Of a DNA stretch of 49,207 nucleotides, positions 39,881 to 49,207 are shown one piece after another. The stretch's first letter is position 1. Each line of letters starts with the position of its first letter. The notes beneath the pieces are model-generated. The model saw only the letters and a program-made list of their open reading frames with translations. It ran no database searches and was not told the DNA's origin. The DNA is from Bacteroidia bacterium (GTDB lineage: Bacteria; Bacteroidota; Bacteroidia; Flavobacteriales; Schleiferiaceae): positions 1 to 49,207 of the forward strand of contig JAUHWL010000019.1 in assembly GCA_030424545.1 (NCBI GenBank), read 5' to 3'. The translations under genes were made by a program, and so were the position numbers.

Positions 39881-42800
39881 ATGATAGAGAACTTTAAGAA
39901 AATCAATAACATAGCCGGATGGGCCGTTTTTGCCATTGCCGCTTTTGTATACACCTACACCGTAGAACCTACCGTAAGTTTTTGGGATTGCGGTGAATAC
40001 ATTGCAACTTCTGTAAAATTACAGGTAGGTCACCCGCCCGGAGCACCATTTTTTCAGATGGTTGGGAACTTGTTTTCGCAACTTGCCTTTGGCGATGTAG
40101 AAATGCAGGCTTACTGGGTAAATATGGTGTCTGTTCTTTCTAGCGCATTTACCATTTTATTTTTATTCTGGACCATTACCGCATTGGCTAAAAAATTAGC
40201 TGAAAAAACAGGTGAATTAGACCAAGGTAAATTAATTGCCATTTTTGGTGCAGGTGCTGTTGGTGCATTGGCATACACTTTTTCAGATTCTTTCTGGTTT
40301 AGTGCCGTAGAAGGCGAGGTTTACGCCATGTCTTCTTTCTTTACTGCTGCAGCTTATTGGGCTGTGCTTAAGTGGGAAGAAGTTGTAGATACCGATAAAT
40401 ATGCCAACCGTTGGTTAATTTTAATCGCGTTTATGGTTGGGCTATCTGTAGGTGTTCACATTTTGGTGTTCCTTACTATACCTGCAATAAGCATGGTTTA
40501 TTACTTTAAAAAATACCCTAATCCAACAACCAAAGGTTTCATCTTGGCCAACATTATTAGCATTGGCGTTTTGGGTTTTGTGTTTAAAGTAATTATCCCC
40601 TTAATCTTAAAAATGCTGGGCAAAATGGAAATTTTGTTCGTAAACAGCATCGGCTTGCCCTTTAACTCGGGCACTATATTTACATTATTGCTTTTAACAG
40701 GTTTAGCTGTATATGGGCTGATGTATACCAAAAAGAAAAATTTACCGCTTTGGAATCAATCTATTTTGGCCGTTATGTTCTTAATGATTGGGTACTCAAG
40801 TTTTGTGATGTTGGCCATTCGTTCTAACGCCAATACGCCAATTGATGAAAACAACCCCGAAGATGCATTGAGCTTGTTAGATTACTACAACCGTGTGCAG
40901 TATGGAGATTGGCCTATTTTATATGGAAGATCTTACAACGCTCAATATGATAGAGACGAGCCTTTTAAAGATGGAGACCCAACTTATGTAAAAGGTTTTG
41001 CTGTGGTTGATGGCAACAGAGAAGTGGCCGGTTTTAGAGATGAAAAGAAAGCCGAAGAATACGTTGCAAACAGTGGTAAAGATTTAACCATAGATGCCAA
41101 ATATATTGTGGCCAACGAGAATCTTGCATCGGTACCAAACTATGATGATAAGTATAAGAGCTTTTTTCCACGTATCTGGAATGACGATCCGCAATACACC
41201 AAAAACTACATAGAAATTGCAGGTATTAAAGACAAGAATAAAAGACCAACTTTTAGTCAGAATTTAAAATTCTTCTTTAACTACCAACTGGGCTATATGT
41301 ACATGCGCTACTTTATGTGGAACTTTTCGGGTAGGCAAAGCGATGAGCAAGGTAGATATGAGTTGACCAAAGGAAACTGGATTACGGGTATTCCATTCTT
41401 AGATGAAATGCGTTTAGGGCCACAAAAGAACTTGCCTAAATTTATCTCGGAAAATAAAGGCCACAACAAATACTACATGTTGCCGCTTATTTTAGGGTTA
41501 ATTGGCTTGGTTTATCACTTTAAAAAAGATAATAAAGATGCATGGACCGTTCTCTTATTCTTTGTGTTTACGGGAATTGCCATTGTACTCTACACCAATC
41601 ACAAACCTTTTGAACCACGCGAAAGAGATTATGCCTTCGTAGGTTCGTTCTATGTATTTGCCATATGGATTGGCTTAGGTGTAGTTGCGCTTTATGAATT
41701 GTTGCAGAGTAAGTTTAAAAAACCCTCTTCTGCCGCATTAATCACATTGCTTTGCTTGGGCCTTGTACCGGGCATAATGGCCAAAGAAAATTGGGACGAC
41801 CATGATCGTAGCAACCGTTATGTGGCTAGAGAAATTGCCAAGGCCTATCTTGATAGTTGTGCCCCAAATGCCATTTTATTTACCAACGGGGATAACGACA
41901 CATTCCCCCTTTGGTACATACAAGAGGTAGAAGGCTATCGTACAGATGTGCGCGTAGTGAACCTTTCGTTATTAAATACAGATTGGTACATAGACCAAAT
42001 GAAACGCCAAACGTATGATGGCGCACCGGTACCGTTTGATTTTGATTGGAACCAATACAAACAAGGAACTAGAGATGTTATTTATTACCAAGATATTGGT
42101 GTTAAAGGCCGCTGGATGGTAGACGACTTTGTAAAATGGTTGAAAAGAGATGACGATAAAGTGAAATTTAACGCCATGCGCTCTAAAGAACTTATGTTCT
42201 ACCCCATTAAAAAAGTACGTGTACCTGTAAATAAAGCAGAAGTAATTGCTAAAAATGTAGTACCGCCTCAAGATGAAGATAAAATTGTAGACTACATAGA
42301 TTGGGATTTAAACTCTGGCGTATTGCTTAAAAGAGATATGTTGGTAGTAGATCTAATTGCCAAAAACAATTGGGACAGACCCATTTACTTTAGCATTACG
42401 GTAGGTAACAACAGCAAGAGCTTTTTCTGGTTAGATCAGTACTTCCAATTAGAAGGATTGGCTTACCGATTTACACCCGTAAAACGCACCAAGAAAAGTC
42501 AAGGAATGGATTTTGGCGAGGTTAACCAAGCTGTGATGTATGACAATTTGATGAACAAATTCAACTTTGGAAACATGGAGCTTGAAGATGTTTATTTAGA
42601 TGAAACTGCACGCAGACTTACTTACAACTTGCGTACTATTTATGGCCGTTTGGCAAACTCACTAATAGAAAGTGGTGAAAAAGAAAAAGCCATTGAAGTA
42701 CTTGACCGTTTGATGGAAAAAGTTCCTGTAGAAAAATATGGTTTCGACTATTTTATTATGAATGCTATAGAAGCCTACTACAAAGCGGGCGATAGTGAAA

Positions 42801-43042
42801 GTGCTCGTAAATACATCGATTTATTTGCAGACCAGTTGGATGATGAGCTTACGTATTACGCACAGTTCAGCGCAAAAGACCGCAGAGCCATCACCAACGA
42901 AATTCAGAGCAACGGCCAATATTATCAAATGATTTTTGGTATGGTACAGCAATATGAATTGGGCATGCCAATGACCGAAGCAGGTTTGCAGAACAACGAA
43001 ATTTATGCACGTTATAGAAAAGCGCTTCAGCCGTTTAACTAA
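39881..43042 (+). CDS. DUF2723 family multispanning membrane protein
   Basis: A 1053-residue protein. The N-terminal 550 residues have a dozen or more membrane segments; FWDCGEYIATSVKLQVGHPPGAP (about 34-56) is the signature of this family and resembles the acidic first loop of GT-C glycosyltransferases such as protein mannosyltransferases. The C-terminal 400 residues are soluble, with a TPR-like part near 920-1000 (KEKAIEVLDRLMEKVP). A role in glycan transfer at the membrane is inferred from the family. A terminator follows the stop. Confidence 0.9.
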   Translation: MIENFKKINNIAGWAVFAIAAFVYTYTVEPTVSFWDCGEYIATSVKLQVGHPPGAPFFQMVGNLFSQLAFGDVEMQAYWVNMVSVLSSAFTILFLFWTITALAKKLAEKTGELDQGKLIAIFGAGAVGALAYTFSDSFWFSAVEGEVYAMSSFFTAAAYWAVLKWEEVVDTDKYANRWLILIAFMVGLSVGVHILVFLTIPAISMVYYFKKYPNPTTKGFILANIISIGVLGFVFKVIIPLILKMLGKMEILFVNSIGLPFNSGTIFTLLLLTGLAVYGLMYTKKKNLPLWNQSILAVMFLMIGYSSFVMLAIRSNANTPIDENNPEDALSLLDYYNRVQYGDWPILYGRSYNAQYDRDEPFKDGDPTYVKGFAVVDGNREVAGFRDEKKAEEYVANSGKDLTIDAKYIVANENLASVPNYDDKYKSFFPRIWNDDPQYTKNYIEIAGIKDKNKRPTFSQNLKFFFNYQLGYMYMRYFMWNFSGRQSDEQGRYELTKGNWITGIPFLDEMRLGPQKNLPKFISENKGHNKYYMLPLILGLIGLVYHFKKDNKDAWTVLLFFVFTGIAIVLYTNHKPFEPRERDYAFVGSFYVFAIWIGLGVVALYELLQSKFKKPSSAALITLLCLGLVPGIMAKENWDDHDRSNRYVAREIAKAYLDSCAPNAILFTNGDNDTFPLWYIQEVEGYRTDVRVVNLSLLNTDWYIDQMKRQTYDGAPVPFDFDWNQYKQGTRDVIYYQDIGVKGRWMVDDFVKWLKRDDDKVKFNAMRSKELMFYPIKKVRVPVNKAEVIAKNVVPPQDEDKIVDYIDWDLNSGVLLKRDMLVVDLIAKNNWDRPIYFSITVGNNSKSFFWLDQYFQLEGLAYRFTPVKRTKKSQGMDFGEVNQAVMYDNLMNKFNFGNMELEDVYLDETARRLTYNLRTIYGRLANSLIESGEKEKAIEVLDRLMEKVPVEKYGFDYFIMNAIEAYYKAGDSESARKYIDLFADQLDDELTYYAQFSAKDRRAITNEIQSNGQYYQMIFGMVQQYELGMPMTEAGLQNNEIYARYRKALQPFN

Positions 43043-43068
43043 AATGCATGTTTTATAAAATAAGTAAA

Positions 43069-43096
43069 GTCCAGGTCGCAAGGCCTGGACTTTTAT
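43069..43096 (+). terminator. rho-independent terminator
   Basis: GTCCAGG/CCTGGAC perfect stem with an eight-base loop and T-rich tail behind the DUF2723 gene. Confidence 0.9.
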
Positions 43097-43106
43097 TTTT
43101 GTAGCT

Positions 43107-43718
43107 ATGAAAGTGCCCGCCAAGATTCCCGCCTTTGTAAAATTGTTTTACCCCGAAGTTGTTTGGAAAATGCCAAGCCATGAAAATGCGGTGTACCTCA
43201 CTTTTGATGATGGCCCAACGCCAAATGTTACACCATGGGTAATGGCTGTGTTGGAAAAATTTAACGCCAAAGCAACTTTTTTTCTTATCGGGAATAATGT
43301 GGAAAAACATCCAGAAATCTTGGTTGATTTACGTGCGGCCGGGCACAGCATTGGCAACCATACGCACAACCATGAAAAAGGTTGGACAACCAACAACAAG
43401 GCTTATGTGCAAAGTGTGGCAAAAACGCATACATTGTTAAACACACCGCTTTTTCGTCCGCCATACGGGCGCATTAAAAAAAGCCAAATAGCCTTGCTAA
43501 AAAACCAGTACAAAATAATTATGTGGGATGTACTTAGCCACGATTATAACCCCAGAAACTCGCCCCAAGAATGTGTGGTCAATGTGCTAAACAATGTAGA
43601 GGCAGGCAGCATTATTGTGTTTCATGATAGCCAAAAGGCTTGGCCAAATTTGCAGTATTGCTTGCCACTGGTATTGGCCGAGCTTAAAAACAGAGGATTT
43701 GTTTTTCGTGCCTTATAA
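43107..43718 (+). CDS. polysaccharide deacetylase (NodB domain)
   Basis: A 203-residue carbohydrate esterase 4 protein. Motif 1 is LTFDDGPT (Asp34, Asp35), motif 2 GNHTHNH (His85, His89) and motif 3 FRPPYGR; IMWDVLSHDY and IIVFHDS complete the active site. It removes N-acetyl groups from amino sugars in glycans, using a metal ion. There is no classic signal peptide; it may be cytoplasmic or exported by another route. Confidence 0.93.
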   Translation: MKVPAKIPAFVKLFYPEVVWKMPSHENAVYLTFDDGPTPNVTPWVMAVLEKFNAKATFFLIGNNVEKHPEILVDLRAAGHSIGNHTHNHEKGWTTNNKAYVQSVAKTHTLLNTPLFRPPYGRIKKSQIALLKNQYKIIMWDVLSHDYNPRNSPQECVVNVLNNVEAGSIIVFHDSQKAWPNLQYCLPLVLAELKNRGFVFRAL

Positions 43719-43751
43719 ACATTTTATGGTGGCGATGACAAATCAACCGGC

Positions 43752-44534
43752 TTATTTGTAGGTGTATTCATAAGGCATAGGGCGGCCTTCAGATTTTGTT
43801 TCAGAAGCAATTAGTCCTTCTGTGTTATAAGTAAACGTTGTTTCGTTGCTGCCTGTATATCGCCTTTTAAGATTTCCTTCTTGGTCATATTCAAAATGGG
43901 TAGTTGTTGTTTCGCCATATTTTATTTGCGCCAAACGGCCATAATCATCATAAATCAATTCGTTTTTATTGGCAACGTTGTTAACCGTAAATTTTGTAGA
44001 CTTTTTCTTTTGGCAGTTATAAGTAGTAGTGACTTTTACACCAGTAAAAATCTCGTCAGAATACCAATTTTGCACAGACGCTAGGCACTTTTTAGAATAA
44101 CAATAAAGACTTTTGCTGTGTGTTTGCGCAACCTTGCCAACCATTTCATCTCCATAAGGGCCATTTTTTTCATGATCGCCAAAAAAGGCAATTCTATTTA
44201 CAGTAGAAACCACCGAGTCTAGTCGTCCTTTTTTCTGAAAATACCATGTAGCCTCTGCAGCAATAAAATAGGTGTCATTATAGGTTGGCATATTTTCTTC
44301 GTCAAACGTGTAATCGCTAAAATCGCCTTTGGCTTTCATGGTGTAGATGGTAATGGTTTTGTTTTCTGCATTTACTTTCCACACTTCTTTCAGTACATCG
44401 GCTTGTATAATATTCACGTTTTTTACTCCTTTTTTAAATAAGGAGAATTTATAGTTTAATTCTGGATATATATTTTGTGCAGTTAATGTAAAACCAGAAT
44501 AAACAACAAAGAGTAGTGCAGTAAAATAGTTCAT
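43752..44534 (-). CDS. secreted protein with YD-type repeats
   Basis: A 260-residue protein from the ATG at 44534, which gives a clean signal peptide (MNYFTALLFVVYSGFTLTAQ); an ATG seven codons earlier is possible. The C-terminal 60 residues carry repeats of the YD/Rhs type (YDDYGRLAQIKYGE, FEYDQEGNLKRRYTG, FTYNTEGLIASE). The N-terminal part is not recognised. Probably in the envelope or extracellular. Confidence 0.7.
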   Translation of the reverse strand: MNYFTALLFVVYSGFTLTAQNIYPELNYKFSLFKKGVKNVNIIQADVLKEVWKVNAENKTITIYTMKAKGDFSDYTFDEENMPTYNDTYFIAAEATWYFQKKGRLDSVVSTVNRIAFFGDHEKNGPYGDEMVGKVAQTHSKSLYCYSKKCLASVQNWYSDEIFTGVKVTTTYNCQKKKSTKFTVNNVANKNELIYDDYGRLAQIKYGETTTTHFEYDQEGNLKRRYTGSNETTFTYNTEGLIASETKSEGRPMPYEYTYK

Positions 44535-44628
44535 GGTTTTAATTTTTGGTTTCACAAAGAAGTAAATAGATTGAACACGCTATTGGGTTTGTACGTTATT
44601 GATGTTAGGCGTATAAAAGTAAAAAACT

Positions 44629-47073
44629 TCAACTGAAATCTCCGGCCATCTTTCTGATTCTATCGCGCAAGCTTTCGCTGCTTAAATGGTTAGAGTTTAA
44701 CCGATCTACCAAAATAGGAAAGGCCAATGGTGTAGGTTTATCTGTTTCTACAATGATTATTTCTTGTTTTTCTATACGGGCTAATGCTGCTCGCAATCGA
44801 GCCTCTTCCAGCTGAAATTCATGTACCTCTTCAAAGGCTTGTCGGTAGAGCAAGTTTTGGTTATCCATATCATGAAACACGTTAAAAAACAATTGTGAGT
44901 TGGCTTGCATATGCCTGTCTTTAATCGGGTTTCCGGGAAAGCCTGAGAAAACTAACCCGGCTATTTTGGCAATGTCTCTAAATTTTCTACGCGCCATTTC
45001 GGTTTCGTTAATGCTTTGGGCAATATCATCGGTTATACCGCGAAGGGTAAAAACATCGCTATCTAGGGCTTCTTCTATGGGTATTTCCGTATCGCTTAAA
45101 AGCTCAAAACCATAATCATTCATGGCTATGGTAAATGTTAATTTTTTAAATAATGATAATCTGTAGGCCAATAAAGCAGCCAAACCTTCATGCACCAAGC
45201 GTCCCTCAAACGGAAAAACAAAAACATGAAAGCCATCATGATCTGTAAGTTTCTCTATGAGCAATTGGTTTGCACTTGGCACACAACTGCGGCTTTGCTG
45301 CAAGGCAATAAGCGGGTAAATAAAACGGAGTTCTTTTTCTGCCGACTCTTTAATTACAGCTTCGCGGAGTTTTACGCGAAGCATAGCGCCAAGTTCTGCA
45401 CTAAGCGGCATGCGCCCTCCATTGTAGCTGGGCACCAATCCTGTTTTTTTGGTGCTTTGTACAACCTCGGCTTTTAATCCTTTTAGTTTTACAAATTCAA
45501 GATTGTACCCACTAAACCAAAATACATCGCCCGGTTTTAATCGGCTAATAAAATATTCTTCTACGTGCCCTAAAAAGCCACCACGTTTTAATCTCACTTG
45601 AATCATGGTATCGCTTACAATGGCCCCAATACTCATACGATGGCGCATGGCAATTTTTCTAGAAACTACCTTGTAAACTCCATCTTCAATTACCACTTTA
45701 TGAAAATCGTCATACCCGCCAAGGCTATCTCCGCCATATACCAAAAAGTTTAAGCACCACGTAAATTCACGGTCGGTTATGCTGTTAAAAGAAGCAGTTC
45801 CGCGAATTTCTTCCAAGGCCTTTTCAGCTGTAAATCCCTCGCTTACAGCCAGCGTTGTTAAATATTGCAGCAGCACATCAAAACTGCGCAAATACGGCAA
45901 GCGAGATTCTATGGTTCCGTTTAATGCGGCTTGGCGTAAGGCCGATGCCTCTATAAGTTCTAAACTGTGGGTAGGTACAAAATAAATTTTGCTTGTTGCG
46001 CCTGGTCTGTGGCCACTTCGGCCAGCGCGTTGCATGAAACGAGCAACACCTTTTGGGCTCCCAATTTGTATGATCGTTTCTACCGGACGAAAATCTACAC
46101 CCAAGTCTAAAGAACTTGTGCATACTACGGCTTTCAAGCGGCCATCGTACAATGCGTCTTCTACCCATCCGCGCAAATTTTTGCTGATGCTGCCGTGGTG
46201 CATGGCCATAATGCCGGCAAGTTCTGGTGCAACTTCTAGTAATCGCTGAAACCAAATTTCGGCCTGGCTGCGGGTGTTGGTAAAAATCAAGGTGCTTTTG
46301 CTGGCCAAAATAATGGGCACTACTTTTTCTAGTAGTTTAATGCCGAGATGGCCTGCCCAGGGCAGTGAATCTATATGATCTGGCAACACAGAAATCACCT
46401 CTAATTTTTTGGCGATGTTCGCTTTGATATAAGCGTGATTTTGTGCTTTGTATGTTTCGCCTAAAAGTACCTCTAAGCTTTCTTGCATGTTGCCAATGGT
46501 GGCGCTTATGCCCCACGTGCGCAGTGTTGGGTTCATTCCGCGAAGCCGGGAAAGAGCTAGTTCTACCATAACGCCACGCTTGCTGCCCAGAAGTTCATGC
46601 CACTCATCTACCACAACTGTTTTTAGATTTTTAAAAAGTTTAGGGTAGCCCTTAGTAGCTAACAAAATATGTAAGCTCTCTGGGGTGGTAATTAAAATTT
46701 CAGGAAGCTTTTTCTTTTGCTGTGTTTTTACTTTTTGTGCCGTGTCGCCTGTGCGCGTTTGTACGCTCCATTCGCTAGCCAGCCCAAAAAGCGCTCTTTC
46801 TGTGGCTTGTTGTATTTCTTTGGCGAGTGCGCGAATGGGAATAATCCAAATAGCTTGCAGGCCGCTGTTTTGTTTTATGTTTTTAAAGGTGCCTTCTAAA
46901 ACAATGGGCAGCAAAAGCGAATATGTTTTGCCACTGCCTGTTGGGGCGTTTACCATGCCGCTTTTGCCTTCGGCAAAGTGTTGCCACGCTTGGGTTTGAA
47001 AGTCAAAAGAGGTCCATCCGTTTCCTTGAAACCAGCTTTGAGATTGGGTTTTTATAAATTGCTCAAGAGTCAA
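44629..47073 (-). CDS. ligase-associated DEXH-box helicase (Lhr-like)
   Basis: An 814-residue superfamily 2 helicase. Walker A PTGSGKT (44-50), DEWH box at 156-159 (VVVDEWHELLGSKRG), motif III SAT in GISATIGN, motif VI QRAGRSGHRPG, and an Lhr-type C-terminal region with a winged helix. This family is normally encoded with an ATP-dependent DNA ligase and an exonuclease-like protein for DNA damage response; those genes are not next to it here. Confidence 0.92.
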   Translation of the reverse strand: MTLEQFIKTQSQSWFQGNGWTSFDFQTQAWQHFAEGKSGMVNAPTGSGKTYSLLLPIVLEGTFKNIKQNSGLQAIWIIPIRALAKEIQQATERALFGLASEWSVQTRTGDTAQKVKTQQKKKLPEILITTPESLHILLATKGYPKLFKNLKTVVVDEWHELLGSKRGVMVELALSRLRGMNPTLRTWGISATIGNMQESLEVLLGETYKAQNHAYIKANIAKKLEVISVLPDHIDSLPWAGHLGIKLLEKVVPIILASKSTLIFTNTRSQAEIWFQRLLEVAPELAGIMAMHHGSISKNLRGWVEDALYDGRLKAVVCTSSLDLGVDFRPVETIIQIGSPKGVARFMQRAGRSGHRPGATSKIYFVPTHSLELIEASALRQAALNGTIESRLPYLRSFDVLLQYLTTLAVSEGFTAEKALEEIRGTASFNSITDREFTWCLNFLVYGGDSLGGYDDFHKVVIEDGVYKVVSRKIAMRHRMSIGAIVSDTMIQVRLKRGGFLGHVEEYFISRLKPGDVFWFSGYNLEFVKLKGLKAEVVQSTKKTGLVPSYNGGRMPLSAELGAMLRVKLREAVIKESAEKELRFIYPLIALQQSRSCVPSANQLLIEKLTDHDGFHVFVFPFEGRLVHEGLAALLAYRLSLFKKLTFTIAMNDYGFELLSDTEIPIEEALDSDVFTLRGITDDIAQSINETEMARRKFRDIAKIAGLVFSGFPGNPIKDRHMQANSQLFFNVFHDMDNQNLLYRQAFEEVHEFQLEEARLRAALARIEKQEIIIVETDKPTPLAFPILVDRLNSNHLSSESLRDRIRKMAGDFS

Positions 47074-47117
47074 AAATCGGAAGGTTTAAAGATTAAACGA
47101 TATAGCGGAAAATTTAC

Positions 47118-48245
47118 TCAGGGCATATTGGATACGGTTAACTTCTCGTACCCCATTTTTTCTATTCGGTCTCCCAAAGCATTATTAACCATGGTTAGAA
47201 ATTCTGTAGTATATGGGTATTCTTTTTTTGCGTGCTTTTTGGCGTTTATTTTTTCCTTCCATATAGGTACTAAACCTGCGGGTATTTTTATGCCCAATTG
47301 GCTATAAATGTATTGCAGGTAGCTCAACTCGTTTTGCAAAAAGTTTTCGTAATTAATTTCTACCAAATGTTTTTTGGGGATGATTTTCTTCTGTTCCTCA
47401 AAAGCATCAAAAAGCAAGCAATAGGCTTTTAAAATGTTTTGGGTAAAATCATGTTCAGAAATGTGCTGCAACTGCAAAGGGTGTAAAATAGCCTTAAAAA
47501 AACGTTGCGAAGAAACTATTACTTCGTACGGATTGCGCTGTATATATACAAATCGCGCATCTGGAAACAATTCTAAAAGTTGCGGAATACGTGCGGTGTT
47601 TGGTGGGTTTTTAGAGATGTACCAGTTTTTGTTTTGTTCTAACAACCCTCGTTTTATAAAGGTGAGGTACGTTTTTTTCCAGCGTTCAATGTCTTGTTTT
47701 TCTAAGGCAGAAAAATCGAGTTGGTAAGACATGTAATAGGTCCAGTCGGCAGGGAAATACCACCAATTGTAATAGCAAATATCCATCACATTGCCCAAGC
47801 CAAATTCTTCTTCTTGCGGATTTAGCGGGTCTAAGGGCACATTGTCTACCGGGCGCGTTGCTGGCATCATTTTGCGCATCAACCAAAGCAATGGTTTTTT
47901 AAAACCAAATAGGTGATTGGGAAAAACCGTTTGAAACGTGGTGGTATAGCCAAACCGATGATCTAAGCACATTAAGTTGTGTAAATGCGTTGTACCGCTA
48001 CGCCAATGGCCCAAAATAAATACGGGTGCGTGTATTTGCTTTTGCTTTTTCTTGACCAAGAAATAAACAAATTTATCGCCAAGAGAAAGTATAGAGAGAA
48101 TAAAAGAAATGAAACCATTTAAAATGGCTCGCCAATAAAACGCGCGGGCAACTTTGTGTTTCCTTGCAAGGTTTATAAAGTTCGTAAATCGGCTTCCCGC
48201 CAAATTAGAAAAGGCAATTCCGTTTAAAAACTCTTTGTCTGGCAT
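47118..48245 (-). CDS. sulfotransferase family protein
   Basis: A 375-residue protein. The 5'-phosphosulfate loop for PAPS is FILGHWRSGTTHL (about 76-88), and the 3'-phosphate site is YIQRNPYEVIVSSQRFF (about 234-250). The acceptor substrate cannot be told from the sequence. It is transcribed in the same direction as the helicase. Confidence 0.88.
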   Translation of the reverse strand: MPDKEFLNGIAFSNLAGSRFTNFINLARKHKVARAFYWRAILNGFISFILSILSLGDKFVYFLVKKKQKQIHAPVFILGHWRSGTTHLHNLMCLDHRFGYTTTFQTVFPNHLFGFKKPLLWLMRKMMPATRPVDNVPLDPLNPQEEEFGLGNVMDICYYNWWYFPADWTYYMSYQLDFSALEKQDIERWKKTYLTFIKRGLLEQNKNWYISKNPPNTARIPQLLELFPDARFVYIQRNPYEVIVSSQRFFKAILHPLQLQHISEHDFTQNILKAYCLLFDAFEEQKKIIPKKHLVEINYENFLQNELSYLQYIYSQLGIKIPAGLVPIWKEKINAKKHAKKEYPYTTEFLTMVNNALGDRIEKMGYEKLTVSNMP

Positions 48246-48602
48246 TGCACGAAAATAGACTTTACCTTTAATTAGAGAACGAATTTAAGCATCTGTTTTT
48301 TCGCTTTTATGATTATTATTTCAATAAAAATGGAAAGGATTCATGCAAATGTTTCGCTTACTCATTTTCTTTTTGGTTTCAAAAAATGATTAGTAAGTTT
48401 ACCTAAACCAATAAATTTTACAATCATGTTAAAAACTATTTTTTAATGAAAGCCACCAAGAATTGTAACTTACTGAATGGGGGGGGGAGAAGACCACAGA
48501 TTTAACCATTGACCAATCTACATTGTTAAAATTTTGCGAATATCTTTGGGATGGCATCTTTGCTAGTAATGTTTCCAAATCAACTCTAGTAGTAAGCAAA
48601 TA
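48246..48602 (+). promoter_or_regulatory. upstream region with a 9-G tract and a frame-shifted small ORF
   Basis: An ATG at 48446 opens MKATKNCNLLN followed by nine G (48479-48487) and a stop after eight more codons. With ten or seven G the frame would run through EKTTDLTIDQSTLLKF to a TAA that overlaps the ATG of the next gene as TAATG. The tract could therefore switch a small protein and, by coupling, the next gene. No other gene is seen here. Confidence 0.4.
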
Positions 48603-49207
48603 ATGAGTTTGCGCACTTACATAGTATTTAGTCTTTGGGTTTTAGGAAATTTATCTTTTGCCCAAAACCTTGTGCTGAATCACGATTTTTCCATCATAGA
48701 CTCTAACATACCTGCGTTTTGCAGCATGATTGATTGGACAGTACCAATATCACCCAATGGTAACAATAGGTCCCCGGGGTTTGCACATGATACAATTTGC
48801 ACCAACCCGCAAAGTCTGGTTGTTGGCCGTTGCCCTGGCTTAAGTGTTAACAATGCAACTTATAGATACACAACTCCGCAACCGTATGAAGGAAAAGGGT
48901 TAACCTTACATGGTTGGTATTACGATTCAATAACCAATTACATCTTTGGTCAGGGTGGTTATGGTCTATATTCATACCATAGTACCACATTATCTCAGGC
49001 ATTAATTCAAGACACTACGTATTGTACCGAGGTGCATGTTATGCTGGCAACAGGTAAAATGGGGGGAAGCGAACTCTGCCATACGGCCAAAGGTTTTGGC
49101 ATGTATTTTACAGACACCAATTATTTGCCTTCAATTAATCCATGGGATTCTAATTTAGTACCTCAGGTTGGGGGCTTTGATTATTTTCTAAATGACAGTA
49201 CATGGGA
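48603..49207 (+). CDS. secreted protein, start only (cut by window end)
   Basis: An open frame from the ATG at 48603 to the window end, 201 codons without stop. It has a signal peptide (MSLRTYIVFSLWVLGNLSFA) and then QNLVLNHDFSIID, an opening typical of large secreted or OmpA-type proteins of Bacteroidota (NLVxNxxFE). Several Cys and Trp residues follow. The C-terminus is outside the window, so a sorting domain cannot be checked. Confidence 0.75.
   Translation, partial: MSLRTYIVFSLWVLGNLSFAQNLVLNHDFSIIDSNIPAFCSMIDWTVPISPNGNNRSPGFAHDTICTNPQSLVVGRCPGLSVNNATYRYTTPQPYEGKGLTLHGWYYDSITNYIFGQGGYGLYSYHSTTLSQALIQDTTYCTEVHVMLATGKMGGSELCHTAKGFGMYFTDTNYLPSINPWDSNLVPQVGGFDYFLNDSTW

Noticed and set aside
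43752-44534. Rhs toxin tip
   Set aside because: It has YD-like repeats but lacks the FGMTMPGR/DPL core and a following small gene, so it is treated as a secreted protein only.

Overview
The window looks like a chromosomal segment of a member of the Bacteroidota. Evidence for this is the Rhs tips built around an FGMTMPGR core, the DUF2723 membrane protein, the ligase-associated DEXH helicase, TAnnTTTG-type promoter elements and the weak Shine-Dalgarno use. Genus cannot be read from the sequence alone.

Region 1 (1-11.5 kb) is accessory DNA. Two free-standing Rhs tip genes on the plus strand (5-1114 and 8414-9604), each with a candidate immunity gene behind it, start with the same 127-bp sequence (1-127 and 8410-8536). 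Between them lies a putative mobile module. It has a repressor and two small membrane proteins on the minus strand, diverging from a P-loop ATPase and two overlapping tyrosine recombinases, the second of which lacks the first catalytic arginine. A GC-rich, palindrome-rich stretch without convincing genes follows (6.7-8.1 kb). A third, stand-alone tyrosine recombinase sits at 10458-11495.

Region 2 (11.6-20.1 kb) is an array of five minus-strand Rhs tip/immunity cassettes. Their C-terminal domains are unrelated; recognisable ones are an HExxH metallopeptidase, an NlpC/P60-like peptidase and a probable JAB-like domain. These three are each paired with a lipoprotein, consistent with toxins acting in the periplasm. 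Four of the five cassettes have a stop codon directly upstream of the shared core and no start codon of their own. All five end in a shared 3' sequence with a CCACAAATGTGG near-palindrome and ACACTACC, and three are followed by a longer repeat with a terminator hairpin. This resembles a silent reservoir of toxin tips with the recombinase at its end.

Region 3 (20.5-31.1 kb) is a tightly overlapping operon for a type II secretion/type IV pilus-like machine: major pilin, prepilin peptidase, GspE-like ATPase, secretin, GspL- and GspM-like proteins, an FN3-like lipoprotein, a GspC/PilP-like protein, three minor-pilin-like proteins and GspF. A 10-bp minisatellite lies inside two of its genes.

Region 4 (31.1-39.65 kb) is an AT-rich island of mostly unrecognised genes. 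It ends with a serine recombinase and a small HTH protein beside a tRNA-Gln. It starts with a leader of five stem-loops, holds three tandem paralogues (the middle one broken by a stop), and encodes a compact protein with family-A-polymerase-like palm motifs followed by a repeat-rich non-coding stretch. Nearly every gene has its own promoter-like box and terminator. It may be a small self-replicating integrative element and is the best candidate here for something undescribed.

Region 5 (39.65-49.2 kb) is ordinary chromosome: tRNA-Gln, a DUF2723 protein, a polysaccharide deacetylase, a secreted protein, the DEXH helicase, a sulfotransferase, and the start of a secreted protein cut by the window edge and preceded by a poly-G tract.
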